A stretch of 64,000 nucleotides of DNA from Hwanghaeella sp965227365 (GTDB taxonomy: Bacteria > Pseudomonadota > Alphaproteobacteria > UBA8366 > Aestuariispiraceae): contig NZ_OZ245754.1 of the NCBI RefSeq assembly GCF_965227365.1, positions 2,356,001-2,420,000 of the forward strand. Reading direction: 5' to 3'. A program made the translations under genes and the position numbers. Position 1 is the stretch's first letter, and every line of letters starts with the position of its first letter. Shown here piece after piece: positions 26,483-34,973 of this stretch. The notes under the pieces are model-generated. The model was not told the DNA's origin, did no database searches, and worked only from the letters and a program-made list of their open reading frames with translations.

Positions 26483-28420
26483 ATGGCTGAAAAGGGTATC
26501 ATGTCTCTCCTGCCCGGACCGGTGAACGCCGTGCTCGGCGCCTGCCTGTTCGGCGGCGGATCGATCCTGATCGCGAGCGTCATTTCCGCCCTGGTCTCTC
26601 CCGCCCCGGCACCGGACCAAACCGCCGCCGCGCCGACGGTTCAGACAGAACCTTCCCAAGCGGTGGAAGGTACAGCGAAGGAAGCGATCGCGCCGGAACC
26701 GCCGACCGCGGAAAAGGCGGCCCCCGCCGCGGCCCCCCTGCCCTCAGTCAGTGCTGAAAAATACATGATCGCGGCCGCCCATCCCGCCGCCGCCCAGGCC
26801 GGCGCGCAGATGCTGGAAAAAGGCGGCAGCGCGGTCGACGCGGCGATCGCTTCGCAAATGGTGCTGAACGTCGTCGAACCACAATCCTCCGGCATCGGCG
26901 GCGGTGCCTTCATGCTGCATTGGGACGAATACAAGCGCCGGTTGGACAGCTATGACGGACGGGAAACCGCCCCGGCGGAGATGACGCCGGATGTCTTCCT
27001 GACTGCGAGTGGCGAACCGAAACGTTTTCTGGACGCGGTGATCGGCGGCGCGTCGGTCGGCGTGCCCGGCCTGTTGAAAATGCTGCATATGGCGCATGAG
27101 CGGCACGGTAAACTGCCCTGGGCCGATCTGTTCCAACCCGCCATCGAGCTGGCGGAAAACGGTTTCCCGGTTAGCGATCGTCTGTACAGCCTGCTGGTCC
27201 GGACCGAGGGCCTGCGCGGCAATCCGGTGACGAAGGACTATTTCTACACCTTTACCGGCGCCCCGAAGGCGATCGGCACGATCCTGAAAAATCCGGATCT
27301 GGCCGAAACCTTCCGCTTGATCGCCGATCAGGGCCCCGATGCCTTCTACACCGGCGAAATCGGCCGCGATATCGTCGATGCCGTGCAAAAGGCACACCGC
27401 AATCCGGGCGTGATGACCGCCGAGGACCTCGCCCTATACGAAGCAAAGAGCCGCCCGAACCTGTGCGGTCGGTACCGAGACCGGCTGGTCTGCGGCATGG
27501 GACCGCCGTCGTCCGGCGGCGTGACGGTATTGCAGGCCCTGGGTATCCTCGATCAGTTCCCTCTGGACGAGTACCGGCCCGGCGCCCCCGGCACGATCGC
27601 ATTGGTGGGTGAGGCCTCGGCGCTGGCCTTTGCCGACAGGAACCACTATCTGGCCGATACCGATTTCGTGGACGTACCGGTCAATGCGCTGCTGGAGAAC
27701 GCCTATATCCGCGCCAGAGCGGGGCTGGTCGACCGGGCGATGGGCGACAAGTCCAGGAAGGATCCCGGCAATCCGCGCGGCCGGCAAGCCGCGGCGGATA
27801 CCTCGATGGAACTGCCGTCGACCACCCATATCTCGATCATCGATGCGGACGGCAACGCGGTTTCCATGACCAGCAGCATCGAATCCGGTTTCGGATCGCG
27901 CCTGATGGTGCGTGGCTTTCTGCTGAACAACCAGCTGACAGATTTTTCCTTCCTGGCCGAGCGCGACGGCAAACCGATCGCCAACCGGGTCGAGCCGGGC
28001 AAACGACCGCGCAGTTCAATGGCCCCCACCCTGGTCTTCGACGACGACAGGGAATTGGAGATGGTTCTCGGTTCCCCCGGCGGCAGCCGGATCATCGGCT
28101 ATGTGCTGCAGTCGATCCTGAACACGGTCGATTGGGGAATGGACCCGCAGGACGCCGTCAGCCGCACGCACTATCTCAGCCGCAACGGCGGCGTCGAGGT
28201 CGAGAAAGGCACGCCGGCGGGAACGGTCGCGCAGCTCAGGAATCTCGGTTTCGAGGTCAAGGAACGGGACATGACCAGCGGATTGCACATGATCGTCAAA
28301 CGCGACGGCAAGCTGCTGGGCGGCGCCGATCCGCGACGCGAAGGCGCCGCGGTGGGCGAAAGCCAAGTGCTGCCGGACCTGAATGCGGCATTCGACTTCA
28401 TCCAGGCGGCAACCGACTAG
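26483..28420 (+). CDS. ggt: Gamma-glutamyltransferase
   Basis: A 645-residue precursor, somewhat long because of an Ala/Pro-rich linker (about 40-90) after an N-terminal hydrophobic segment (AVLGACLFGGGSILIASVISAL). It cleaves itself to give a small subunit beginning at T447 in 'STTHISIIDADGNAVSMT', the catalytic nucleophile. 'QSSGIGGGAFMLHWD' and 'GSPGGSRIIGYVLQ' are substrate-binding segments. It hydrolyses or transfers the gamma-glutamyl group of glutathione in the periplasm. ATG at 26483 has GAGGCGATT upstream; a TTG at 26402 is less likely. Confidence 0.93.
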   Translation: MAEKGIMSLLPGPVNAVLGACLFGGGSILIASVISALVSPAPAPDQTAAAPTVQTEPSQAVEGTAKEAIAPEPPTAEKAAPAAAPLPSVSAEKYMIAAAHPAAAQAGAQMLEKGGSAVDAAIASQMVLNVVEPQSSGIGGGAFMLHWDEYKRRLDSYDGRETAPAEMTPDVFLTASGEPKRFLDAVIGGASVGVPGLLKMLHMAHERHGKLPWADLFQPAIELAENGFPVSDRLYSLLVRTEGLRGNPVTKDYFYTFTGAPKAIGTILKNPDLAETFRLIADQGPDAFYTGEIGRDIVDAVQKAHRNPGVMTAEDLALYEAKSRPNLCGRYRDRLVCGMGPPSSGGVTVLQALGILDQFPLDEYRPGAPGTIALVGEASALAFADRNHYLADTDFVDVPVNALLENAYIRARAGLVDRAMGDKSRKDPGNPRGRQAAADTSMELPSTTHISIIDADGNAVSMTSSIESGFGSRLMVRGFLLNNQLTDFSFLAERDGKPIANRVEPGKRPRSSMAPTLVFDDDRELEMVLGSPGGSRIIGYVLQSILNTVDWGMDPQDAVSRTHYLSRNGGVEVEKGTPAGTVAQLRNLGFEVKERDMTSGLHMIVKRDGKLLGGADPRREGAAVGESQVLPDLNAAFDFIQAATD

Positions 28421-28535
28421 ATCGTGGACGCATAAATGGACAATGCACGAAAGATGTCCGCTGATGCTCCGGAAGAGGACTTGCTTCTGCCTAGGCCATA
28501 ACTTCCGCAGATGACCCGAAGTAGACACTCCGCAG
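28421..28535. other. Border between ggt and the low-GC island
   Basis: This 115-base convergent gap holds no gene and no clear terminator. Base composition drops from here to about 32.5 kb, so it is the left border of the island. Confidence 0.4.
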
Positions 28536-29411
28536 TCAGGCAATACGGGTTCCATCGTGAGTGAGAATGGGATCATAAAGGTCGGGTCTTCGGTCCCTGA
28601 ATAGTCCCCAATAGGCGCGCATGTTGCGAACCTCGTTGAGATCGATCTCAGCCAACAAACACTGTTCAGTCGACCTGTCCGCGTCCGTGAGGATTTCACC
28701 TGTCGCTCCTGTGATGAACGAGGTTCCGTAGAAAGTGAGTTCAGTTCCGTTCAATCCAGGTTCCCGTCCAATTCTGTTCGAAGCAACGATGGGCGTTATA
28801 TTGGCCCCTGCATGGCCCTGCATGACTCTTCGCCAATGGCCCGACGAATCATGATTGGGGTTACCGAGTTCAGAACCGATGGCAGTTGGGTAAAACAGGA
28901 CATCTGCCCCCTTTAGAGCCATACAGCGAGCAGCCTCGGGAAACCACTGATCCCAACATATACCGACACCAATGGTTCCAAATTGCGTTCTCCAGACCCG
29001 GAAACCCGTGTCGCCGGGTGTGAAGTAGAACTTCTCCTGATACCCCGCACCATGCGGAATGTGGCTCTTTCGATAGAGGCCGAGCATCGTTCCATCGGCG
29101 TTAATGATGGCGACGGAGTTGAAGCGGGTGTTACCGGCACGCTCATAGAAGCTGATCGGCAGAACGACGTTCAATTCTGCAGCCACCCTCTGGAAGTGCT
29201 CAATGGTAGGATGGCCATCGAAAGGTCTCGCCCTTTGGTAGTGTTCTTCCGCCTCGTCTTGACAGAAGTACAGGCCTTCAAAGAGTTCCTGGAGCAAGAC
29301 AATATTGGCCCCCTGATTGGCCGCATCTCTGACCAGCGCCTCTCCTCTGGCCACATTCTCCTCAACCACGTCAGAGCATGCCATTTGGGTCGCTGCGACG
29401 GTAACTTTCAC
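28536..29411 (-). CDS. aguB: N-carbamoylputrescine amidase
   Basis: A 291-residue nitrilase-superfamily enzyme with the Glu-Lys-Cys triad visible: 'LLQELFEGLYFCQD' (Glu), 'YRKSHIPHGAGYQEKFYF' (Lys) and 'VGICWDQWFPEAAR' (Cys). 'TVAATQMACS' opens the domain. It converts N-carbamoylputrescine to putrescine, CO2 and ammonia, the second step of agmatine breakdown. I chose GTG at 29411 because AGGGAGGCATCTC lies just upstream; the open frame extends to 29603 but overlaps aguA. Base composition is clearly lower in GC than the neighbouring chromosome. Confidence 0.94.
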   Translation of the reverse strand: MKVTVAATQMACSDVVEENVARGEALVRDAANQGANIVLLQELFEGLYFCQDEAEEHYQRARPFDGHPTIEHFQRVAAELNVVLPISFYERAGNTRFNSVAIINADGTMLGLYRKSHIPHGAGYQEKFYFTPGDTGFRVWRTQFGTIGVGICWDQWFPEAARCMALKGADVLFYPTAIGSELGNPNHDSSGHWRRVMQGHAGANITPIVASNRIGREPGLNGTELTFYGTSFITGATGEILTDADRSTEQCLLAEIDLNEVRNMRAYWGLFRDRRPDLYDPILTHDGTRIA

Positions 29412-29442
29412 GAGATGCCTCCCTGCATTGAGTCCTCTGGGT

Positions 29443-30516
29443 TCAGGACTGTTCGGAAGCATAACTGGCGGGAACCTGCTGGGTAAGGCATGCAATGCCG
29501 CCGCCGCCATCAGCTTGGTATGCCGTTGGTACGGGTGTGACGGTTCGGCCCGGAAAGGCCTTTTCCAATTGTCTGTAGCCCAGATCGTCCAGTTTGGGAT
29601 CAACTTCAGGGGCGATAATTCCGCCGTTGACTAGGTATGCGTTGACGTACGGTGCTACCGCACACTTGCCGTTTATTTCCGGCAAATAGGGCAAGACATC
29701 CATTTCAATGATGTCTAACTGTCGGCCTTTCGCGTCGCGTGCCGCTTTCAATCGTTTCAGGTTTTCTGACAACAGCTCGAAATTCGGATTGGACCGGTCT
29801 CGAGTGACCTGTGCCATGACAACGCCCGGCGATACAAACTCAACGATGTTATCGACATGGCCGTCCGTCCCCGTATCCTCAACCAACCCCTGGCCAAGCC
29901 ATATGACGGTTTCGATACCGAGGTAATCGTGGAGGCCCCGTTCTAGTGCTTCACGCGACCAATCCTGATATCGATTGGCATTTCGCATCACTTGTTCGGT
30001 CGTAATCAACGTTCCTTTGCCGTCGACAGAGATCCCACCCCCCTCACAGATAAACGGAGCATGATAACTCGGAATATTGAGCGCGGCGGAGACGGCTTCT
30101 GGCATACCTTTGGTTTTGGCGTATGGGACGCGAAGGCCCCAGCCGTTGAAGTCGAAACACGTCGCTGCGACCTGGCCTGAGCTATCCCGCACGAAAATTG
30201 GTCCATTGTCACGAATCCATGAGGCATCGATGGGTACAATCAGGACCGTCGCCACATCCCCGCACCGGTCGCGTGCATCATCCTCATCCGCAGGATCGAC
30301 GATCAGCGTTACGGGCTCATATCGTGCGACCGCTCTGACAAGCGCCTCAACCTCGCACCGAAAACCTTCAAGATCAGTATTGGCGGCTTCCTCAGCTGGG
30401 GGCCAGGAAATCAAGGTCTGTTCGTGTTTGTCGAAACGACCTGGCATGGAGAACCCAGCCATTCGGGGCGCTTCTTGAGGAGTATTTTCTGCAAGAGCTG
30501 TCTCAAACTGTGCCAT
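29443..30516 (-). CDS. aguA: Agmatine deiminase
   Basis: A 357-residue peptidylarginine-deiminase-fold enzyme that converts agmatine to N-carbamoylputrescine and ammonia. 'DASWIRDNGPIFVRD' (Asp, substrate guanidinium), 'GTDGHVDNIVEFVSPG' (catalytic His and Asp) and the C-terminal 'GGGGIACLTQQVPA' with the nucleophilic Cys are all present. It lies upstream of aguB on the same strand with a 31-base gap, so the two form an operon. Divergent from a LysR regulator. Codon use and GC differ from the surrounding chromosome, suggesting transfer. Confidence 0.95.
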   Translation of the reverse strand: MAQFETALAENTPQEAPRMAGFSMPGRFDKHEQTLISWPPAEEAANTDLEGFRCEVEALVRAVARYEPVTLIVDPADEDDARDRCGDVATVLIVPIDASWIRDNGPIFVRDSSGQVAATCFDFNGWGLRVPYAKTKGMPEAVSAALNIPSYHAPFICEGGGISVDGKGTLITTEQVMRNANRYQDWSREALERGLHDYLGIETVIWLGQGLVEDTGTDGHVDNIVEFVSPGVVMAQVTRDRSNPNFELLSENLKRLKAARDAKGRQLDIIEMDVLPYLPEINGKCAVAPYVNAYLVNGGIIAPEVDPKLDDLGYRQLEKAFPGRTVTPVPTAYQADGGGGIACLTQQVPASYASEQS

Positions 30517-30624
30517 GATCTAGGGTCCTATTGTTGGTGAGTGAAGGAAAACTCGCACTCCCATTGACATCCGACAAATGGTCAATTTTCATTCATTCAA
30601 TTGAACAAAATTCATTTGATAATG

Positions 30625-31572
30625 ATGAGCCAGATACCGCCATTGTCCGCGTTACGCGCTTTTGAGGCCGCTGCCCGGCATCTGTCATTCAAAAATGCCG
30701 CAGACGAACTGTCGGTTACGCCGTCTTCCGTCAGCCACCAAATCAAGATGCTGGAGGACCTGCTAGGCGTCAGGCTGTTCGTGAGATTCAATCGTGAGGT
30801 CGCGTTGACGCAGGATGGGACGGCCTACGCCGAATACGTCTCAGCGGCCCTGGGTGACCTTGCCCACGCGACATCTTTGATCAGTCGGAGAACACAAGCG
30901 AGTGATAAGCGCCCATCGCTGGTGATCTCAGGGAACGCCGGATTTATTGACTGTTGGCTGAGTGCCCGGCTCAAGAATTACATCCCTCTCAATCCTGATC
31001 TTGAGATACAGATGCAATACGGCGAAAGCATCGCTGACTACCGACATAAGGACGCCGACATCGCGATCCACTATAGTTCTATCGGTGCCCCGTCGTCGGA
31101 CGCCCTAGCAATCTACCGGGCCTTTGAGTTTCCTGTTTGCCGCGTTCCCGAGGTCGCTCAGAAGCAGTCAGTTATGAACCTTAGCGATTTGAGACATGCC
31201 ACACTGTTGCATGAGCATGACAGAGTTGGATGGCGACGATGGTTGATGGCTGCGGGGTTGGAAAATATCGATACGGACATCGGGCCAGTCTTTCAAAACA
31301 CGCAGACTGTGTTCAATCGGGTGAAAGCGGGTGACGGGATCGCGCTCGCCGATGAGTTGGTTGCTTATGACGAATTGATGTCTGGCCATCTTATCAAGCC
31401 GCTCGGCATTGTTCGGCAATCAGATTGGACCGTTTATCTATTGGTCCTCAGAAGAGATCGAGCTCTAGAGCACATCGACCATTTCAGTGACTGGCTTGTT
31501 ACGACTTTGCAAGAGTTCGGAAAGACGGCGAACGAACTGCGGGAACCGAAGCCTTTCAGTTTGATAACTTGA
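30625..31572 (+). CDS. LysR-family regulator (GcvA-like), probable agmatine regulator
   Basis: A 315-residue protein. The N-terminal HTH is 'LSALRAFEAAARHLSFKNAADELSVTPSSVSHQIKMLED', typical of the GcvA branch, followed by a substrate-binding domain ('LVISGNAGFIDCWLSARL' to 'GIALADELVAYDELMSG'). Start ATG 30625 (or 30622); there is no strong ribosome site. It is divergent from aguA and so probably controls aguAB. The end of its frame (31556-31572) overlaps the stop of the IS transposase, so the last few residues (KPFSLIT) may derive from the insertion and not from the original gene. Confidence 0.85.
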   Translation: MSQIPPLSALRAFEAAARHLSFKNAADELSVTPSSVSHQIKMLEDLLGVRLFVRFNREVALTQDGTAYAEYVSAALGDLAHATSLISRRTQASDKRPSLVISGNAGFIDCWLSARLKNYIPLNPDLEIQMQYGESIADYRHKDADIAIHYSSIGAPSSDALAIYRAFEFPVCRVPEVAQKQSVMNLSDLRHATLLHEHDRVGWRRWLMAAGLENIDTDIGPVFQNTQTVFNRVKAGDGIALADELVAYDELMSGHLIKPLGIVRQSDWTVYLLVLRRDRALEHIDHFSDWLVTTLQEFGKTANELREPKPFSLIT

Positions 31573-32095
31573 ACAAGCCTGATGTCGGCAAATGGCTAAA
31601 ACCCGGCAGTTTCGCAGCCCATGATATATCGGCAGGCGTTGCCCTAAAAGCGGATCCTGTTGCGGACATTGCTGAGGCTTGGTGAAAGCGCAGCCATATT
31701 CGTATTGATGCCAACTTCACCATGCCGAGGTAATTTGCGGCAAGTTTCGCAAACCGCGTTGCCACGCGGCGAAAATTCTTGATCCAGTTGAAGAAGCGCT
31801 CGACGTGGTTGCGTTCTCGATAGAGCGTCTTGGAGAAGCCGTGTCGGAATTTTCTGTTGGACTTGTCAGGAATGGTGGGTGCCACACCCTGCATCTCAAC
31901 CCTTTCTCTGATCCAATTTGCATCGTAGGCTTTATCGCCAAGCAAAATGCCCCCTTCTGGCAAGTCGGATAGCAACATTGCCGCGCCGCTGGCGTCGTGG
32001 GCTTGTCCGGGCGTCAGCGCAAACTTGATCGGCAACCCCCGGGCATCGGTTAGCGCATAAATTTTCGTGGTCAGCCCTCCTCGCGAGCGGCCCAT
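31556..32095 (-). CDS. IS5-family transposase, OrfB part
   Basis: A 179-residue frame with 'MGRSRGGLTTKIYALTDARG', 'LLGDKAYDANWIRE' (second catalytic Asp) and 'ERNHVERFFNWIKNFRRVATRF' (catalytic Glu) of the DDE transposase. It follows the first frame by a -1 frameshift. The C-terminus is about 30 residues longer than usual after 'IRIWLRFH', so it may read through the element's end. Confidence 0.85.
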   Translation of the reverse strand: MGRSRGGLTTKIYALTDARGLPIKFALTPGQAHDASGAAMLLSDLPEGGILLGDKAYDANWIRERVEMQGVAPTIPDKSNRKFRHGFSKTLYRERNHVERFFNWIKNFRRVATRFAKLAANYLGMVKLASIRIWLRFHQASAMSATGSAFRATPADISWAAKLPGFSHLPTSGLFKLSN

Positions 32096-32436
32096 ACAAT
32101 GAACTCGGTCGCTTTTTTTACGTTGGCAGCATGCTGATGAACGCGCACCACGGAGCTATCAATCATTTGAATGTCGCCGTCATAGGCTTCGGAAACCGTG
32201 TCCATCAATCGACCCCAGACCCCGGCTTTGCGCCACCGAACGAAGCGGCTGTAGCAGGTAGTATAAGGGCCGTAGCGATCCGGCAAATCTCGCCAAGGGG
32301 CTCCTGAACGGAGTACCCAGAAAATGCCGTTGAGCACCCTCCGATCATCAACGCGGGGAACTCCGCGTGGCTTGTTCGGAAGAAGAAGTTCGATAACAGA
32401 CCACTCGAAATCCGTCAGGTCGTAGCGACCACCCAT
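32071..32436 (-). CDS. IS5-family transposase, OrfA part
   Basis: A 121-residue frame starting MGGRYDLTDFEW. 'GAPWRDLPDRYGPYTTCYSRF' and 'IQMIDSSVVRVHQHAA' (first catalytic Asp) are typical of IS427-type elements. A run of seven A (reverse strand; 32113-32119) in 'GTAAAAAAAGCG' is a standard -1 slippery site; shifting there reads KSDRVHCMGRSRGG into OrfB and restores a full DDE transposase. An upstream ATG at 32472 would add 12 residues. Confidence 0.85.
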   Translation of the reverse strand: MGGRYDLTDFEWSVIELLLPNKPRGVPRVDDRRVLNGIFWVLRSGAPWRDLPDRYGPYTTCYSRFVRWRKAGVWGRLMDTVSEAYDGDIQMIDSSVVRVHQHAANVKKATEFIVWAAREEG

Positions 32437-32547
32437 GTCCAAGCTCCCACTGTTTGGAATCTTGAATGACATTGCGGCGGGATTGTGAATCCTATTTATG
32501 AGTTCATGGCCTAGTCACGGCGCGGTTCGATCTTTTTTCGAGCGGCG

Positions 32548-32574
32548 TGTCACACGCGCCCCGCCCAGGTCGTC
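32548..32574 (+). promoter_or_regulatory. ECF41-type promoter
   Basis: TGTCACA (32548-32554) and CGTC (32571-32574) are separated by exactly 16 bases. This is the known promoter pattern of ECF41 sigma factors. It lies 40 bases upstream of the CMD-family gene that is cotranscribed with an ECF41 sigma factor, so the pair is autoregulated. Confidence 0.8.
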
Positions 32575-32613
32575 ATACCCTTGAAAGCGAACCGCATTTC
32601 TAGGAGAAGACCG

Positions 32614-33069
32614 ATGCAAGAACGCCTGGATTACTTCAAAGCCGCCCCGACCGTCATGCAAGCCATGCTGGGCCTGGAACAGGCCGTCCGCGACAGTGGA
32701 CTGGAGTTTAGCCTGATCGAACTTGTGAAGACACGCGCGTCACAGATCAACGGCTGTGCCTATTGCCTGCATATGCATACGCACGACGCCCGCCAGGCCG
32801 GCGAGACGGAGGAACGCCTGCATCTGCTGGCCGCATGGCGGGAATCCTCCCTCTACACGGCACGGGAAAGGGCCGCGTTGGATTGGACCGAGGCGTTGAC
32901 CCTGATCGCGGACAGCCAAGCCCCAGACCACGTCTATGACGGCCTGGACCCGCACTTCACCGATGCGGAAAAAGTGTCGCTGACGATGCTGATCGGCACG
33001 ATCAATGTCTGGAACCGCGTCGCCGTGGGATTCCGCAGCCAACATCCGGTCACCGCGCATGCAGCCTGA
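32614..33069 (+). CDS. Carboxymuconolactone decarboxylase/AhpD-family protein, ECF41 partner
   Basis: A 151-residue protein. 'TRASQINGCAYCLHMHTHDAR' (around 45-65) is the AhpD-like core with the C-x-x-C redox pair and a following His. Proteins of this family act as alkylhydroperoxidases or related reductases. ATG at 32614 follows TAGGAGAAG. Its stop overlaps the start of the ECF41 sigma gene by eleven bases, the common ECF41 arrangement with a COE-class (carboxymuconolactone decarboxylase, oxidoreductase, epimerase) gene. It is the likely target of the sigma factor. Confidence 0.9.
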   Translation: MQERLDYFKAAPTVMQAMLGLEQAVRDSGLEFSLIELVKTRASQINGCAYCLHMHTHDARQAGETEERLHLLAAWRESSLYTARERAALDWTEALTLIADSQAPDHVYDGLDPHFTDAEKVSLTMLIGTINVWNRVAVGFRSQHPVTAHAA

Positions 33070-33973
33070 CCCGAAACGGAACCCGCAGGAGGCCGCGTTC
33101 GAAGCCGAGCGCGGCCGACTGACCGGTTTGGCCTATCGCATGCTGGGCACCCGCGCCGACGCGGAGGACATTCTGCAGGATGCCTGGCTGCGTTGGCAAA
33201 GGGCGCCGGCAAACGATGTCGAGAACCCTGCCGCCTATCTGTCCACGATCGTCACCCGGCTGTGTCTGGATCGGATGAAACAGGCCCGCCATCGCCGGGA
33301 GATCTATGTCGGCCCCTGGCTGCCGGAACCGATCCTGACCGACCCGTCCTTGACGGTAACGCCGATGGAAACGCTGGACCGGGATGTCTCCTTCGCGCTG
33401 ATGACGGCGCTGGAGAGACTGTCGCCGCTGGAACGGGCCGCCTTCATCCTGCACGACATTTTCGAGACCCCATTCAACGAGATCGCGACTCTGCTGGAGC
33501 GCAGTGAAGCCGCCTGCCGGCAATTGGCGAGCCGCGCCCGCGGCAATATCGCCGCGGCGCGCCCGCGTTTCGTGCCGGAAGCCGCGGAGGCCGACGAATT
33601 GGCCGATGCGTTCTTTGCCGCGGCCCGAACCGGCGATACGAAGGTGTTGAAACAGATGCTCGCGGACGATGCCCGATTGCATACGGACGGCGGCGGCCTG
33701 AAGGCGGCGGCCCTCAACATCATCGAGACGGCGGACAAGATCTCCAGGTTTTTCGCCGGACTGGCGCGCAAGCCGCAGATCGGCCGCCCGCTCCTGGCGC
33801 GCCGCGTCAACGTAAACGACCTGCCCGCCCTGCTCAGCCTGGAATATGACGGGACACGGCAGGCCGCGATCCTCGACATCGCGGCCGGGGAGATCCGTAC
33901 GATTTATATCATCCGTAATCCGGAGAAACTGGATCGCCTCTGGGCGGATGCCAACCTGAACGATCCGGTCTGA
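33059..33973 (+). CDS. ECF41 (SigJ-like) RNA polymerase sigma factor
   Basis: A 304-residue sigma factor. Region 2 is 'AYRMLGTRADAEDILQDAWLRWQ' (about 28-50), region 4 'LSPLERAAFILHDIFETPFNEIATLLERSEAACRQLASRAR' (seen across about 120-165). The C-terminal SnoaL-like extension (about 180-300) has 'HTDGGGLKAA' and 'IIRNPEKLDRL', the DGGGK-like and NPDKL-like motifs that mark ECF41 and control its activity without an anti-sigma factor. No membrane anti-sigma gene is present. It overlaps the CMD gene and is preceded by an ECF41 promoter. Confidence 0.95.
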   Translation: MQPDPKRNPQEAAFEAERGRLTGLAYRMLGTRADAEDILQDAWLRWQRAPANDVENPAAYLSTIVTRLCLDRMKQARHRREIYVGPWLPEPILTDPSLTVTPMETLDRDVSFALMTALERLSPLERAAFILHDIFETPFNEIATLLERSEAACRQLASRARGNIAAARPRFVPEAAEADELADAFFAAARTGDTKVLKQMLADDARLHTDGGGLKAAALNIIETADKISRFFAGLARKPQIGRPLLARRVNVNDLPALLSLEYDGTRQAAILDIAAGEIRTIYIIRNPEKLDRLWADANLNDPV

Positions 33974-34006
33974 CCGACCCCGCCTGAACGATAATCCGGG
34001 CCCGGC

Positions 34007-34831
34007 TTAACTTCCGACCTTCAGGGGCTGAACAAGAGATTTGAGAGCGGCGATGGTGCTGAGCGGCGTGAGCTTGCCGGTGGCCGGATTCTCCGCCGTC
34101 GGAACACCGGCAATCGACATCTCGAAAGATACTTCTTCGGCATCGACTTCGATCACATGGGTATTCCGGGTAACGTCCGGATCGGCCCAGATTTCGTATT
34201 GCGTCTCGTCCGGGCCCTTGCCCGCCAAGGACAGGGCGACAGCCACATTCACATTGGCCGGGAATTTCTGGGCCGCGTCGCGGACGGACCCGTTATAGAG
34301 CCGCAGCGGTTCGGAAAGATCTGACAGGTCCAACCCCTGCTCGACCACAAAAGGCGCCTTGGCGAGGCCGGCCGGCGGCTTGCGTGTCTTCATGGTCACC
34401 GATCGCAGATTGCCCTCGGCGGCGGCCCGGACCGCATCCAGCCCCAACAGCGCACCGGTCGGGACGATGATGCGCGCCCCCGTATCACCGGCCAGATCCG
34501 TCAGATCCCAATTGACCAGCAACTGCGTCACGCTGAGCGGCATGAGGATCCTGCCCGCCCGCAAGGTCGGTTCGGCAACCTCCCGGAACAGTTCAGGGGG
34601 CAAACATTCGACGACGACATCCGCCACGGAAGCCAAGTCACCCGGCGGCAAATACCGGGGCTGTTTTTTAAGTTGGGCCAATTTGCTACGAGCGGATTCT
34701 TCGCTGGAGGCAGTTACCGCGACAAGGCTCAACCCCTGCCCCAATGTCCCCGCTTCAGTGCTGTCGAGCCATTGCGCGACCTTAAGTCCGACGGCGCCCA
34801 GTCCCGCGAGTGCCACCTTCAACTGCCCCAT
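34007..34831 (-). CDS. L-aspartate dehydrogenase family protein
   Basis: A 274-residue NAD(P)-binding protein. 'VALAGLGAVGLKVAQWL' is the Rossmann loop, 'PTGALLGLDAVRAAAEGNL' and 'FPANVNVAVALSLAGKGPDETQYEIWADPDVTRNTHVIEVD' (across the C-terminal domain) match L-aspartate dehydrogenase (NadX), with the catalytic His in 'RNTHVIEV'. It could make iminoaspartate for NAD synthesis or act on another amino acid; no nadA or nadC is nearby. ATG at 34831 has GGGGGGATGG upstream; ATG 34840 lies directly on that run. Confidence 0.85.
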   Translation of the reverse strand: MGQLKVALAGLGAVGLKVAQWLDSTEAGTLGQGLSLVAVTASSEESARSKLAQLKKQPRYLPPGDLASVADVVVECLPPELFREVAEPTLRAGRILMPLSVTQLLVNWDLTDLAGDTGARIIVPTGALLGLDAVRAAAEGNLRSVTMKTRKPPAGLAKAPFVVEQGLDLSDLSEPLRLYNGSVRDAAQKFPANVNVAVALSLAGKGPDETQYEIWADPDVTRNTHVIEVDAEEVSFEMSIAGVPTAENPATGKLTPLSTIAALKSLVQPLKVGS

Positions 34832-34900
34832 GATTTCCATCCCCCCAAGGCTGTGTGTCCGTTTTTGTTGTGCCGGACGAGTTTATCCGGCCCGGCCAAA

Positions 34901-34936
34901 ACAAGAAACGGGCGATGCCGAGTTCAGCATCGCCCG
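34901..34936 (-). terminator. Terminator of the tetraheme cytochrome gene
   Basis: A 10-bp perfect stem (CGGGCGATGC at 34909-34918 with GCATCGCCCG at 34927-34936) is followed on the reverse strand by TTTCTTGTTTT. It lies 38 bases after the stop at 34974. Confidence 0.85.
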
Positions 34937-34973
34937 CTTCGATCAAACTACAAGGTAAAGAGCTTGACGGTCC

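Larger units (their letters stand above)
31556..32472 (-). mobile_element. IS5-family (IS427-like) insertion sequence; exact ends not resolved
   Basis: Two overlapping transposase frames joined by an A7 run make up an element of roughly 0.9 kb. I could not find convincing terminal inverted repeats. An imperfect direct repeat of about 17 bases (TTCAAG-x-T-x-x-CAAAC on the reverse strand) lies at both ends of the coding part, near 31558-31574 and 32452-32468. The true ends could lie up to some tens of bases outside or inside these coordinates. Confidence 0.75.
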
